Shown piece after piece: positions 1-9,993 of a stretch of DNA of 64,000 bases (position 1 is the first letter of the stretch; each line of letters begins with the position of its first letter). Source of the stretch: Nereocystis luetkeana (taxonomy: Eukaryota; Sar; Phaeophyceae; Laminariales; Laminariaceae); contig JARUPZ010000021.1 in NCBI GenBank assembly GCA_031213475.1, positions 868,001 through 932,000 of the forward strand, in the 5' to 3' direction. The position numbers were made by a program, and so were the translations under genes. Below the pieces are notes generated by a model. It saw only the letters and a program-made list of their open reading frames with translations, did no database searches and was not told the DNA's origin.

Positions 1-985
1 AAGCATTTTTCGTAAGCGCATAGTCTCTATTACGATTCAACATTTCCTAGTTACAATAACTGCATGCGTTAGCCTGGTATTTTCCGGCACTCGAGTAGTT
101 TGTCCTCGAACAGTGTGCGTAGGTTTTAAGACCGTCTTTGGACTTGATCACAGTATGGAGGGAAGAAGTGACGAATGAAGATGACCACTACAGTATCAAC
201 AACTCGAAGAAACGCGGGCTGTTAGGTGCTGACTGTAGGTGAGGGGACATGTTTGTTTTGCTTTCGGACTCCTATGCCAGGAGTTGTGCGACACGCGTAC
301 GTCACAAAGCAGGGTGTGCTGCGCGCACACGCTATGAAGATGGTTCAGCTCTCGCTAGGACCTCGCACAGCAGGACGTTTATCACTGCCGTCAGTTCGTG
401 TGCATTGGTGTAAGGTATAACCAAATAGAAACCACCTTTTTTGGGCGAACCCCATGAAAAAACACCACTCTGTCCCGAAAAACAAATTACCCCCGTGGAC
501 TGTAACATAAATAAAAAAACGCTCCTTCTACACATTTTGGAGCGTGGCAGCGGGGGCGGATGCTTCAGGCAACTCGACAGGGTCCCTATTTTTTTTGGCA
601 CCGTCGCTGATTAAAGACTCGCATTCGCTCGAAATAAGGCAAAACGGCTAAGGGGTCGCATTCACCGTAAGCGCATACCATGCGTATAACGCGCAATGAC
701 GTGCCCCCTGGGATGTTTTCCTGTAGTTTCGAAGTCCATTTTTTCCAAAACGTGGGGAGCATACCGATACCCTACAAAGCAACGAATGAGAACCCCCCCC
801 CCCATCTACCCCGTGGGCTACAACGTACCATTCAAAATAAAGCAATTACACGCAACTCCCGGGTGGAAACCCTGCGGGCGCTCCTCGGGCCGGGTCAGAC
901 TGAGTCCCTCAAGCAAGTAGGTCCTATACGGCTTACGTCCATGCGCATAACTTACAGGCAGAGCCCCGTGTTATCGAATCAACAG
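1..985. other. Probable intron upstream of the FRA10AC1-like terminal exon
   Basis: No exon of the FRA10AC1 family could be recognised here on the + strand, so the preceding exons probably lie off the left edge. The segment ends in a splice acceptor (AG at 984-985). A short string near 13-22 recurs near 666-675 (cgtaagcgcata). I see no other structure. Confidence 0.4.
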
Positions 986-1624
986 GTGCGCGTCTGCCCA
1001 CAGTGCGCTCGGAAACTGTTCCGAAAAAAAATCGAGGCGTTACTCCGCCAGCGCGAAGTGGAACAAGCGGAAGCCGACCGGGAACGACGGAGGGGGGCCA
1101 AAGCGGCGGGAGAATCCCTCGACGGAGCTGTTGGAGATGCCGCCCCCGAGGCGGAGGGAGGAGAAGGCTCTGCACGGTTGTCGGACGGCGTTGTTGTGCA
1201 GGGGGGACGGGGGTTGTCCGCGAGGAAGACGATATCATCCGGTGGCGGTAAGGGCGGAACCAAGGAGACGGTTTCTGGCGCGACTTCGAACGCAGCGGGG
1301 GGGCACGGGGGTCACGACCTGATTAGGCAAGCGGTGAATGCTGCGGGGGGCGAGGACGGTGCTCGTGCTGGCGCTGCTAAGAAGCGTGCCAGGGCATCGC
1401 GGTGGGGAGCGGCTGGTGTGCCTTCGGAGGCGGCAACAGCACCCTCTACGGTCGCGGTAACGGCGGAATCGACGGCGGACGGCAAGGGGGTGTCGAGTGG
1501 AGCGGGAGCAGTCGAGCCGCCGAGCGTCGACAACGCCTCGAGGAACGCGTGGGCGGGGGAGCTGGAGAGAGATCGGACGGCGGAGGATGAGATGGACGAC
1601 TATCTTTCATCGCTGCTCTTGTGA
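986..1624 (+). CDS. FRA10AC1: FRA10AC1-like protein, C-terminal exon (partial gene)
   Basis: This is the last coding exon of a protein resembling human FRA10AC1, a nuclear protein associated with spliceosome factors. The exon starts after an acceptor AG at 984-985 and runs 213 codons to TGA at 1622-1624. It opens with VRVCPQCARKLFRKK, which matches the family's LRLCxxCxxKL block, where this CxxC pairs with an upstream cysteine pair. A charged coiled stretch (LLRQREVEQAEADRERRR) follows, then a low-complexity Ala/Gly/Ser linker. The acidic tail EDEMDDYLSSLLL ends at the stop, much like EEEFDEYFQDLFL in the human protein. The reading frame stays open upstream of the AG to about 680, but that part does not resemble the family and is probably intron read-through. 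The linker is longer than in animals. The family call rests on the two ends. Confidence 0.65.
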   Translation: MRVCPQCARKLFRKKIEALLRQREVEQAEADRERRRGAKAAGESLDGAVGDAAPEAEGGEGSARLSDGVVVQGGRGLSARKTISSGGGKGGTKETVSGATSNAAGGHGGHDLIRQAVNAAGGEDGARAGAAKKRARASRWGAAGVPSEAATAPSTVAVTAESTADGKGVSSGAGAVEPPSVDNASRNAWAGELERDRTAEDEMDDYLSSLLL

Positions 1625-1853
1625 CCGCTGTCGTTGTTGTTGATGTTGTCGCTGTTTTTGTTGTGCGTGATATGAATTAATTCAGTGTAAGGAGGGGGAA
1701 GAGGGTCGATAGTGGACGATCTGGACACCGACAGGAAGGACGTTTGTAGCCTTTTGATTGAAAAAACCAGCGTCGCACAACATGAGCCCCTCTGAACCTT
1801 GACCAGACAAGTCACAGACAGCTTACCATCTCAACAGTCGTTATTGCACTCGG
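1625..1853. other. 3' flank of the FRA10AC1-like gene
   Basis: Probable 3' UTR and flank just after the stop codon, with a GTTGTTG/TGTTG-rich start. No gene or repeat was recognised. Confidence 0.3.
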
Positions 1854-2301
1854 AGGTGGCGTCATCCCCGACGCGTGTGGGGCGGCAAGACTCACCATCA
1901 GCGTGGAAGTACTCTGTTATGGGCGCTTTAGAGGAGAGTCGCTCTGCGTCGTCTGCGGTGGCAGACATATTTCTGTCGCGCGTGCTGCCTGGTGGAAGAT
2001 CTTCGCCGCAGACGAGACAGTCGAGGGGCGGCCGCCCATGAACGACGCCATGGATGACGACAACAACGACTTGGGATTTCGAAGCCGCTGTTGTCGCCAT
2101 TTTATGCCGTCGTTCCAGAGCGGCCGTCCCTCAACTGCCTCGTCCGCGACGAATGCCTCCCGCCTAGCTGCACGTACAACAGGAAGATGTCTACCGCCTC
2201 GGACGAGCAGGGCATCTCCGAAGCGCCCACGACAAACTACTTCCAAGCTGATGGGGTGTCTTGCCGCCCCAAACGCGTCGAGGACGACGCCACCTCCGGC
2301 T
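1854..2301. repeat. Inverted duplication with about 180-bp arms
   Basis: The left arm (about 1854-2035) and right arm (about 2118-2301) are imperfect reverse complements around a spacer of about 80 bp. The outer ends read CGGAGGTGGCGTCATCC and GACGACGCCACCTCCG. The minus strand of the left arm and the plus strand of the right arm both encode related peptides. Shared features include RPxLxCLV, ITEYFHADG against TTNYFQADG, and SCRPxRVxDDATS. It could be a foldback element or a duplicated exon in inverted orientation. No transposase was recognised. Confidence 0.6.
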
Positions 2302-2419
2302 GTCACGCCTGCAGAGATGAAGCTCTATTAGTAGAGCATTGTTCGTGTTCTGTGTTGCTCCTTCGTTCGAAGGGCTGCTGCTGCTGCGGCTGCTGTCCTC
2401 CGCGCCGGTGTTCAGTTTA

Positions 2420-2680
2420 TTAAAAAAAACGAGCGCGCCAAAACTCCCTCGTATACCAGAGCGCGAAGGGTAAGCGGCGCGTCGTGGATTGGATGCACCG
2501 CGTTGACATCTCGAATCTCGTTGAGAGTCTTGTGGCATCCGGGGATCATCCTCTGGCATATCCCCGGGTCTACCTCTTGAACCGTCTCATGTGGCCGACG
2601 TAGAGACTTGGGAACGTTGCCGACTACAACGCAATACAGAACTCTCTGCTTCTCTCTTTGTTGTTGACCTGAGTCCATCT
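2420..2680. other. Segment open on both strands, possible coding fragment
   Basis: On the + strand an open frame between about 2433 and 2600 contains RRVVDWMHRVDISNLVESL and ends at TAG. The minus strand is also open (88 codons). Neither translation matches a family I know and no splice logic connects it to a neighbour. It may be a decayed transposon gene or chance. Confidence 0.15.
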
Positions 2681-4660
2681 GCCGAGCCGGGCGTGCAGCG
2701 ATGCCGACCCCGGGCTCCTGCGGAGTTCAGGGGTGTGGATGTAGTGCTGTGGATGATTCTTCTCCTCGCGACATCATAATAAGGGATACCATGGGTTCTT
2801 GATGTTGTCCCGTTTTGTCTTGGTGACGTCGCTATGTCTCTTTGATTCCTCCTGCCCTGTATTACTTTCTACTGGATACATTACGGAGTATCTACATGCT
2901 CGTAGCCGGCGTTTTGGCTCACGTCTTTCGTGTTTGTTTGTTGTAGCTTCTTCGGTTCGTATTCTGTGTCGTACAACCAACTTCGCGCACAGAAATACGC
3001 GATCGACTGGTGTCATCATCAAAGAAGCACATCAGCCGTCAACGTGAAGTCAACTACCTCGGGTATGTATTTCCGGATCGCCCGCAAATAAAGCACCACC
3101 AGTTCCTCGTACTGGTATAGAAATAACCTGTCCGGGACATAATTCAGGGTCAGCAGGGGAATGCCCAATGGCTTTATCGTTTTGCCTTTCGTGTCTCAGA
3201 ATATCGGGAGTGGGGTTGGTGTAGTGGCTTGTGCCGGGTCGTGTTGTACTTATCAAATAATATTTACACTGTATCTCGCCATCGGCTGGTACCAAGGTGT
3301 TCCATTGCGTCCTGGTTTTCTTTTCCCCTTTTCTACGGTTTATTTCTATCGGGGTTTCATAGCCTGACACGCTACAAGTTGGTGCTACTGCAGGTGTATC
3401 AGCACTTTCTTTAGACACATTTACGATTTTGTTTCTACTAGCAAAAGTAGTGCAACCCCACCGTCTATTTGCTTGCACTCTTGTACGTAGTTATCGCATA
3501 CAGGTTCGGTATTCCCAGTGCTCGTCGATTGTCATCGAGTTTTTCTAACTCAGGCTCTCTCGCGGGCATTCCGCGACATGATAAACTGGCACAGAAATCA
3601 CTTTTCTTTTTGAAAAGCCGGGTATCGAAGCCTGACCCTCGTGCCCAGCAGAGGTGACACGTAACCTGCGGCTACGTACTTAGGACAACTACGTCCTGTC
3701 TGCAGCGTGACGATAGACCTTGAACAAAAGGCCGTGCTCCAATGAGTAACCGGAGATGTTTGTTTCCACAACTCAATGTGCTCGTACGTGTAGACCATCG
3801 TATGCGTCTACGACAATCGAAGCTACGAAGTCAGCGATTTCGACCACCACACACATGTATAGGGCCTAGGGCCCTTCAGGGTGGGCCAGCGTTATGGCGT
3901 CATCTCCATAGTATGTACTGCCTGACTGACGGCGGTGATCTCGACTACCAAATACATACGGTCATTTCAGGGTGGGCTAGTGTTATGGTATCCCCTCTAT
4001 TGTTATACCGGCTGCCAGGACTATTGAAGGGGCCGCCGCACCCCACTATTAATAGAGGGGATACCATCACGTTAGCTTACGCGCCTGTTCGAAGCTTTCC
4101 GAATGCTCAAACTTTGAAGGTTCAAAGGACTTTTGACTGGTGGCATATATCTAGACGCCATCATCCAAGGCCCTCACGTCGCACTGGGTTATATTTTGTT
4201 TGCCGTGGATTATGGCACCAAAGAAAAAATCCCGATTGGGCGATCATTTTTAGGGGGTACTGGTTGGTTGGGTGTGTCTCATTGATTGGTGGAGAATACA
4301 GATATCTGAAACAAAAAACAATAATCGGTTGTGATAACTCCCGCAAGGCTCTTTGCCCACATCGAAAGCAATTTTACCACGATAGGAGAAAATAAGTCTT
4401 GGAAATAGCAAAAACACGGAGGCCTGGAAAGTCAATAAATTCAACGGGTACAGACAGGGCCTCTTCATCCCCCACCTTGCTCCGCTTCTCCCTCTCCTGG
4501 CGTTACAACGATTGCTCGTAGGTAGCCCTAAACAAACTATCAAAACATATCGTCTATTGCCTCAACCTCCTTCTACTAGCGTCAAATCGGAGCACAAGCC
4601 GGGATCAACACATCTTCGACTGGTACGGAGACAAACTGATGAAACGTCAACCCTCCCCCC
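2681..4660. other. Intergenic, no gene recognised; contains a 16-bp hairpin
   Basis: No convincing coding sequence. Two segments starting agggtggg(c)(c/t)ag near 3879 and 3969 are diverged direct repeats 90 bp apart. The second overlaps a strong hairpin: tggtatcccctctatt at 3986-4001 pairs with its exact complement at 4051-4066 around a 49-base loop. A 217-codon open frame across this part (3742-4395) looks incidental. Confidence 0.4.
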
Positions 4661-4668
4661 ACCCTCCA

Positions 4669-4760
4669 CCTGGTCGGTGAAAACTCGACGTGCTCCTTCC
4701 AGGCATTGCAGGGGGTCTACAGTCATGCGACTACGGCCATGCATGACAATGCGGTGCTCC
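4669..4760 (+). repeat. Poly-C-tailed short repeat, family A (5'-truncated copy)
   Basis: Carries the family core tggtcggtgaaaac.cgac, then gcattgcag and cgactacggccatgcatgac. The left end is missing compared with the copies at 4838 and 42367. It is joined to a reverse-oriented family B copy on its right. Confidence 0.6.
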
Positions 4761-4836
4761 TTCTCGATTGGGACGCGTGCTCAATGGTCAAATGACTGAG
4801 GCAAACAACAAATTAGTACGCCCCCCCCCCCCCCTC
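4745..4836 (-). repeat. Poly-C-tailed short repeat, family B
   Basis: Read on the minus strand it is a run of Gs, then gtact(a/c)atttgttgtttgcc, then the block around tcatttgaccattgagcacg. The same order occurs at 47427-47503 and 58086-58175. The homopolymer abuts the next family A copy. Confidence 0.55.
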
Positions 4837-4837
4837 A

Positions 4838-4975
4838 CGGCGCTACGCGTTTGGTGCAAGCAATGTCTGCCTGGTCGGTGAAAACCCGACTCCGTCCCGG
4901 CATTGCAACGATGCGAGGGTCTATGGGCATACGACTAGGGCCATGCATGACAATGAGTACCCCCCCCTCTCTCCC
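4838..4975 (+). repeat. Poly-C-tailed short repeat, family A (near-complete)
   Basis: Starts cctcacggcgct.cgcg.ttggtgcaagcaatg, contains the hairpin gtcggtgaaaacccgac, and ends gagtac followed by a C run. It closely matches 42367-42535 and the reverse-oriented copy at 8277-8437. Confidence 0.7.
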
Positions 4976-5512
4976 TCCCCTCCCCCTTCCACCCCTGATA
5001 GGGCACATGGTTGTTACATTCTCGCACACCCTCCGAAAGAGGACACACAAAACAAAACACCACCAACAACAACACAAACAACAACGCAACAAGATGCGTC
5101 GGCCAGGCATGACAAGCGGAATCAGACGAAAAGGGTCTGGAATGCACTTGTACTCATACATACTGTAGTAATAGTAGACGGTGGAATCACGCGTACGTAG
5201 GCAAAGATGACACTACAAATGATAGGAGACGGGTCCCATTCAGTGCGCCAAGCGTGTGGTCCGTGCTATTGTTAATCAGAAACCACGATGAAGCCGCAAG
5301 CCATGTATCCCCATTTGGACGCACACCAGATCTGGTTCTGATTACTGCTGTATGATCTCCCGTGATACAGTAGTACAGTATTACGGGGGAACATACAGTA
5401 GCAATCAGGACCAAAAATGCTTCGTAAAAATACTAGAACAGGTAGGTTTTCGTCTATATGATAAGTCCTTATTAATATGCCCACCCGTTATAGCATAGCA
5501 CGATAGTTTAGT
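4976..5512. other. Intergenic, nothing recognised
   Basis: C/T-rich then A/C-rich (acaacaacac) simple sequence up to about 5110, then unique sequence. No coding signal. Confidence 0.3.
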
Positions 5513-5708
5513 GAAGGCTCTTCACGGGACATGACCCCGACCCGAGGGTCGGGTCAGCAACTTCTTGAAGTCTCCCAGATCGGGTCGGGTCGGGTCGGGT
5601 AAGGAGGTTTTCAAACTCTCACGGATCGGGTCGGGTCACCCTTAGCCGACTCGGCCCGGCCTCACCCGACCTGACCCGCGAGGCTCGATCCGACCCGTGA
5701 ACAGCCCC
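5513..5708. repeat. MITE with internal GGGTC repeats, copy 1
   Basis: The ends are inverted (ggctcttcacgggacatg at the left, ccgacccgtgaacagccc at the right) and the interior is a run of GGGTC/GACCC pentamers. A second copy lies at about 18253-18463 with the shared internal string aggaggttttcaa. No open frame. It is a small non-autonomous inverted-repeat element. Confidence 0.65.
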
Positions 5709-5853
5709 GTAGTGAAGGGCGTCAACCCGGGAAATTCGATACGTGTAGCACCTTGGATGCTGGGCCTCCTTTTTCCGTAACGGCAGACAGTGGACCCTGT
5801 CCGTCCGCGTCTGCCTGCTTCGAAACGGTAAAACGTCTTTACAGCTGCGCCTA

Positions 5854-6290
5854 CGTTTTCCCGCGAGACTATTTACTTGAATTTCGAGTGGGAGAAGTCT
5901 TGCCGTAAGAAGCAAATCTAGATAGAGGAAAGAAGATCGTAAAAAGATACACCTAGCACCAGTTTTTCCCGGGACTATTTACTTGAATTTAGAGAGGGGA
6001 AAGTCTTGCTTCAAGAACACGTTGAGAGGAATGATCGTTAAATAGTGTCCCAGGTGCCTCGACTAGTAGTTTTCCCGGGCTGTTTACTTGCAATTAGAGT
6101 AGGAGAGACCTTGCCCTATACAAGAAACAAAAATCTTGAGAAATATCGTGAAAAACTATACTCGAACGTGCTCGTCCCTCGTACTTTTCTCCCCGACTAT
6201 TAACTATAAATCAGACTCGACAACGTCTTGCCGATGGGAAAAAAAACAGAGGAAGTATACAGAAGAAATATCGCTAAGCACTATAACAGC
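5854..6290. repeat. Diverged tandem repeat, four units of about 108 bp
   Basis: Units begin near 5854, 5962, 6070 and 6181. Each has ttttcccg.g.ctatttacttgaattt followed by a g.gaaagtcttgcc block and an a.gatcgtaaaaa tail. The fourth unit is most decayed. Confidence 0.6.
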
Positions 6291-6529
6291 TATCTCGTTC
6301 TATCAACGGCACTATAAGTAGTATCTACCATTAACACGAATAACGCCACGCACGATAACAACAGCACAAACAATAACAAGGCCATAAAATGTTTTCAAGA
6401 TGGCTTCGTCAAAAGACGCAGGAGCGAGAGAAAACCGCGGGTATTCCCCACACTCTCAACACACCGACCGAAAAAAAACGTGTTCAGCATCTGCAGCTTC
6501 TCCGTGCATATTCGCAAGCACACACTCTG

Positions 6530-6680
6530 CAACCTGGGTGTTCGGGTGGCGATGGCGGGGAGGGGGGTGGCACTACGGTGGGGTGGGGTGTGTGGGGGGA
6601 ATCATAAGGAGGCAATACCGGGGAGGGGGGGGGGGTACTCGACAGCATGGAAAGGGGGGGGGGGTGGGGGGGCAATAATA
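6530..6680. repeat. G-run tract, potential G-quadruplexes
   Basis: More than ten runs of three or more Gs in 150 bases, including runs of eight or more. No coding signal. Similar G-run tracts occur at 8160-8640. Confidence 0.6.
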
Positions 6681-6949
6681 CTCAAACTGATAAACAGTCG
6701 CGGTCCTGGTAGCAGATGCTCCTACTGTAGCAGCGTCCTCCTCCTCCAACCTGTCCTCCTGGCTGACAGCTAGAGGCTAATAAGAACTACCTTGCTGTCG
6801 CAAGGTTTGCTGCTGCAAGGTATTAGCGCGGCGTGGTACATCTAAGGTGTCAATCTGAACGTCATCGCCCTTCTCTCTCCACTGGAATGTTGCTCAGGGC
6901 CTGAAATAAGGGAGAAGGGGTTCGGTTGTTCCGCGTTAGGTTGGTGAGA

Positions 6950-7470
6950 CGCTGTTCCATGAATTGGTTCCATGAGTAGGTCGCACCGTTGTTCCACGCA
7001 TTGGTGACGCTGTTGTTCCACGATTTGGAGACATTCGTCCACGATTGGTCGGGCATTGTTTCACAAGTGGTAACATTGTTCCACGATGTGGAGGTACGCA
7101 TCGTTCCACGATTTGGTGGTATTGGTACTGATGCTCCACGACTTGGAGACATTGTTCGACGACTTGGTCGGTGGTGTGTTATTCCATGAATTGGTGGCAT
7201 TGTTGTGCCACGATTTGGTGACATAGTTCCACGATTTGATGGTATTAATCTACGAATTGGTGACATTAGTGTTCCACGAGTTGGTGACAATGTTGTTCGC
7301 ACGATCTGGGGGCGTTATTCCACGAATTCGTGACAATGCTGTTCGACAGTTTGCAACATTGTTCCAGGATTTGACAGAATTGTTGCACGAATTGGTGACA
7401 CTCTTCCACGAATTGGTGAATTTCTTCCACGAATTGGTGGCATTCTTCCACGAGTTGGTAACGTTGTCCC
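6950..7470. repeat. Minisatellite, about 25-33 bp unit (ttccacgaattggtga)
   Basis: Roughly 18 imperfect units of the form gttccacga.ttggtgacatt, variable in length. They leave the sequence open in several frames on both strands and give artefactual repeat peptides such as FHELVTLFHELV. Confidence 0.8.
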
Positions 7471-7608
7471 ACCATTTTTCTAGTGCTGCTTGGCACCCCA
7501 ACGTATCACACAGGGGAGTGAGTGTGCTACTGTTCGGCGTACTGCGACAGACTGCTAACGATATGTCATGTTGCATGTCCACAAGATACGAAAATCAACG
7601 ATCACCTA

Positions 7609-7722
7609 TTACGGGGGGGCATAGTTAAATAGGACCTATGGTCTAGACAAAAAACGTACCAGGTATATATTTACCTACTTTTACTCACAATATTTGGTCC
7701 TATTTACTATGGTCCCCCGTAA
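7609..7722. repeat. TA-MITE (ttacgggggacc family), copy 1
   Basis: Terminal inverted repeats of about 24 bp start ttacggggg and end cccccgtaa. The interior reads atatatttacct..ttttact.acaatatttggtcc. The left flank is TA and the right flank is CA, so the target duplication is imperfect here. Confidence 0.75.
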
Positions 7723-8160
7723 CAGAAGAATGATTTTGCATGCTCCTTTGTCCTGGACGCCGGCAGATGAGCATATTAACCGTTATCCAATAAAAACACC
7801 CAGGTATCACGAGATGCGGCGAGATAGGTAGACAGACCCAGACCGGATGAGGACCGAGGAAGCCCTCGCATCGAATCGAACCGCACTGAATAAGAAATCT
7901 GAACTAAATCGCATCGCACCTTGTAGGTGTTGGAGATCTTGTTGAAGAAAGAAGAGTTGCCCAGCATGTTTCTCGTGTTTTGACAGTACCTGAGAACGTT
8001 CTGCAGATTGGTCGCCGCGGAAAAAGAACATTGCGCACTGCTGTGTGTTACGTTACTGCCCCATGCAAAGTGCCGGCTTGAACGCAATTACAACGCAGGC
8101 GCATATGGTGGACACGTTGCGCGAGCGGCACGAAGTCGAAGATGTAGTGGTGGTCAAGAT
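7723..8160. other. Intergenic, nothing recognised
   Basis: Unique sequence without a coding signal on either strand. Confidence 0.3.
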
Positions 8161-8640
8161 AATAATGAGAGGGGGCGAGGGAGGCGTTCATAAGGAGGGG
8201 CTGCGCGCGGGGGGGGGGGGGGGGGGGGGGGGGTAAGGAAGGGGATAGAAGGGGTGGGAGGCGACTATTGTGAGGGGGGGGGGGGGTGTACTCGATAGGA
8301 GGTATGTACTCGATCTCATGCATGGCCGTAGTCGTATGACCATTGACCCTCGCATCCCTATAATGCCGGGACGGAGCATGTCGGGTTTTCACTGACCAGG
8401 CAGACATTGCTTGCACCAAGCGCGAAGCGCCGTGAGGTGTGTGTGGAGGGGGGTGGGGGGGGTCATAATGAGGGGGAGGTAGGGGGGGGGGTATTAATAA
8501 GGGGGAGAGAGAGGGGGCGGACAACAATGAAGGCGAGGAGGGGGGGGGGGCGTTACAAATGCCGGGGAAGGGGGGGGGGGGGGCGCGATAACAATGAGGG
8601 GGGGGCGGGAGGGGTGTGAGGGAGGGAGGAAAGGGGCCAG
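8160..8640. repeat. G-run tract around a reverse family A repeat
   Basis: Dense runs of Gs (up to about 20) separated by short ataatgagg-like spacers, on both sides of the poly-C-tailed repeat at 8277-8437. Potential G-quadruplex DNA. No coding signal. Confidence 0.6.
8277..8437 (-). repeat. Poly-C-tailed short repeat, family A
   Basis: Reverse orientation: G run, tgtactcgatagga, tgtactcgatctcatgcatgg, then the core with gtcgggttttcactgac, ending ttggtgcaag-type sequence and cgccgtgagg. Essentially full length. Confidence 0.7.
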
Positions 8641-9235
8641 ATAGGAAGCATCACAACGCCGATGTTGCGTACAAAGGTATGTGCCTCTTGTGCCACGTTT
8701 TCTACGGGGCGCGTCCAAGAAAAATAGCCAACACCGAAAAAGGCCCTTGTTGAGCTGTGAACGTGCGAAGTCGCCCTTCAAAAAAGTAGAATGGCTCACG
8801 ATGAAAAAAGCCTCAAAGGTCTAACATTGGCGGCATGTAGGGGGCGAGAGGAGAGGGGATATTAACTAGGGGTCCGTTTTCAATCTCGCCCATTACTCTG
8901 GCCAAATTCTCCATGAGCATATAGAGCGAGGGGAGGGGGGGTGACCCTTTTCAACCATACTGTTAGTACATGAATATCCCACTATCTTAATATAAATGTA
9001 TGATTTTGATATATAATAACAATATGTTTTAACCCTCGTGGAACTTTAGAGAGGAGCATAGACGATGAAAAATTACTACGATTACAGCGACAGCCTGCTG
9101 CGTGATTTTGAGGGGGGATACTAGTACGATGGTTGGTGTCTGAGTTGCGATGGTTGAAAGGGGTGGCACGACACGGGCACAACACGATCGTATGTACCCG
9201 TACTGTTGGCTCTTACGCTGCTCGCTAGATGGTTG
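8641..9235. other. Intergenic, nothing recognised
   Basis: Unique A/T-leaning sequence. A string tggttggtgtc with nearby gatggttgaaag at about 9130-9155 recurs near 19925-19955, suggesting one more dispersed repeat. No gene. Confidence 0.3.
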
Positions 9236-9239
9236 GTGA

Positions 9240-9630
9240 CACCAATCTTATCGTTGCTTGGGTCGCTATCAAAGGGGTCCCAAATATGTTGATCGCTATC
9301 AAGGGGGCCCCAAAAGTTTTGGTCGCTATCAAAAAAGGTCCCAAAATGTGTTGGTCGCTATCAAGTGGGGTCCCAAAAAAATTGCTCGCTATCAAAAGAG
9401 GTCCCAAATATTTTGGCCGCTATCAAAAAGGGTTCCAAAAGTTTTGGCCGCTATCAAAAGGGGTCCCAGATGTTTTGGTCGCTATCAAGGGGGGTCCCAC
9501 ATGTTTTGGTCGCTATCTAAAGGGGTCCCAAGTGTTTTGGTCGCTATCAAAAGGGGTCCCAAATGTTTTGGTCGCTACCAAGAGGGGTCCCAAATGATTT
9601 GATCGCTATCAAAGGGGTCCCTAAAGGGTG
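9240..9630. repeat. Minisatellite, about 34-bp unit (ggtcgctatcaaaaggg)
   Basis: Eleven to twelve units of the form ggtcgctatcaaa.ggggtcccaaa.gtttt. Units are more uniform than in the 7-kb array. Open frames across it are a by-product. Confidence 0.85.
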
Positions 9631-9655
9631 AATATGATAGATACCTACAGTAGTA

Positions 9656-9760
9656 TTACGGGGGACCATAGTAAATAGGACCTACAGTACACACAAACCC
9701 CTCTATATTTCTCTATTTTTACTAACAATATTTTGTCCTATTTGCTGTGGACCCCCGCAA
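9656..9760. repeat. TA-MITE (ttacgggggacc family), copy 2
   Basis: Starts ttacgggggaccata and ends tggacccccgcaa, flanked on both sides by TA. It lies 26 bp beyond the glycosyltransferase stop codon, so it is probably within its 3' UTR. Confidence 0.75.
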
Positions 9761-9786
9761 TAGTACAAAGCAATATCTACCAGCTA

Positions 9787-9993
9787 TCATAATATCAAAA
9801 TAATCGTAACAACGTTGCTCACCCTCGTGCAGCCTTGACCGGCATCCAAGGCAAACCAAGCAGCCACGGCGAACCCATGACCAGCATCTAGCGCGAACCA
9901 GGCAGCTACCACGAACATCGCCATCCAAGCGCACGCCATCACAGACAAGACCCTCCCGACCCACCTCAGGGCGGCGCACGTCACATTCGGCGG
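9787..9993 (-). CDS. Glycosyltransferase exon 13, membrane tail with internal repeat
   Basis: 68 codons and a stop, after acceptor CATCAG, in phase with exon 12. It encodes PPNVTCAALRWVGRVL, a hydrophobic stretch, then two near-identical 14-residue units (VAAWFALDAGHGFA and VAAWFALDAGQG..) and a short hydrophobic end. The unit is duplicated in the DNA with a 42-bp period. It is the least certain exon of the gene: alternative 3' exons cannot be excluded without transcripts. Confidence 0.5.
   Translation of the reverse strand, partial: PPNVTCAALRWVGRVLSVMACAWMAMFVVAAWFALDAGHGFAVAAWFALDAGQGCTRVSNVVTIILIL

Noticed and set aside
680-985. N-terminal part of the 314-codon plus-strand frame
   Set aside because: Only the part after the acceptor at 984-985 resembles FRA10AC1. 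The upstream part is probably intron kept open by chance.
3742-4395. 217-codon plus-strand frame
   Set aside because: It spans a direct repeat and a hairpin, and no domain or splice logic was seen.
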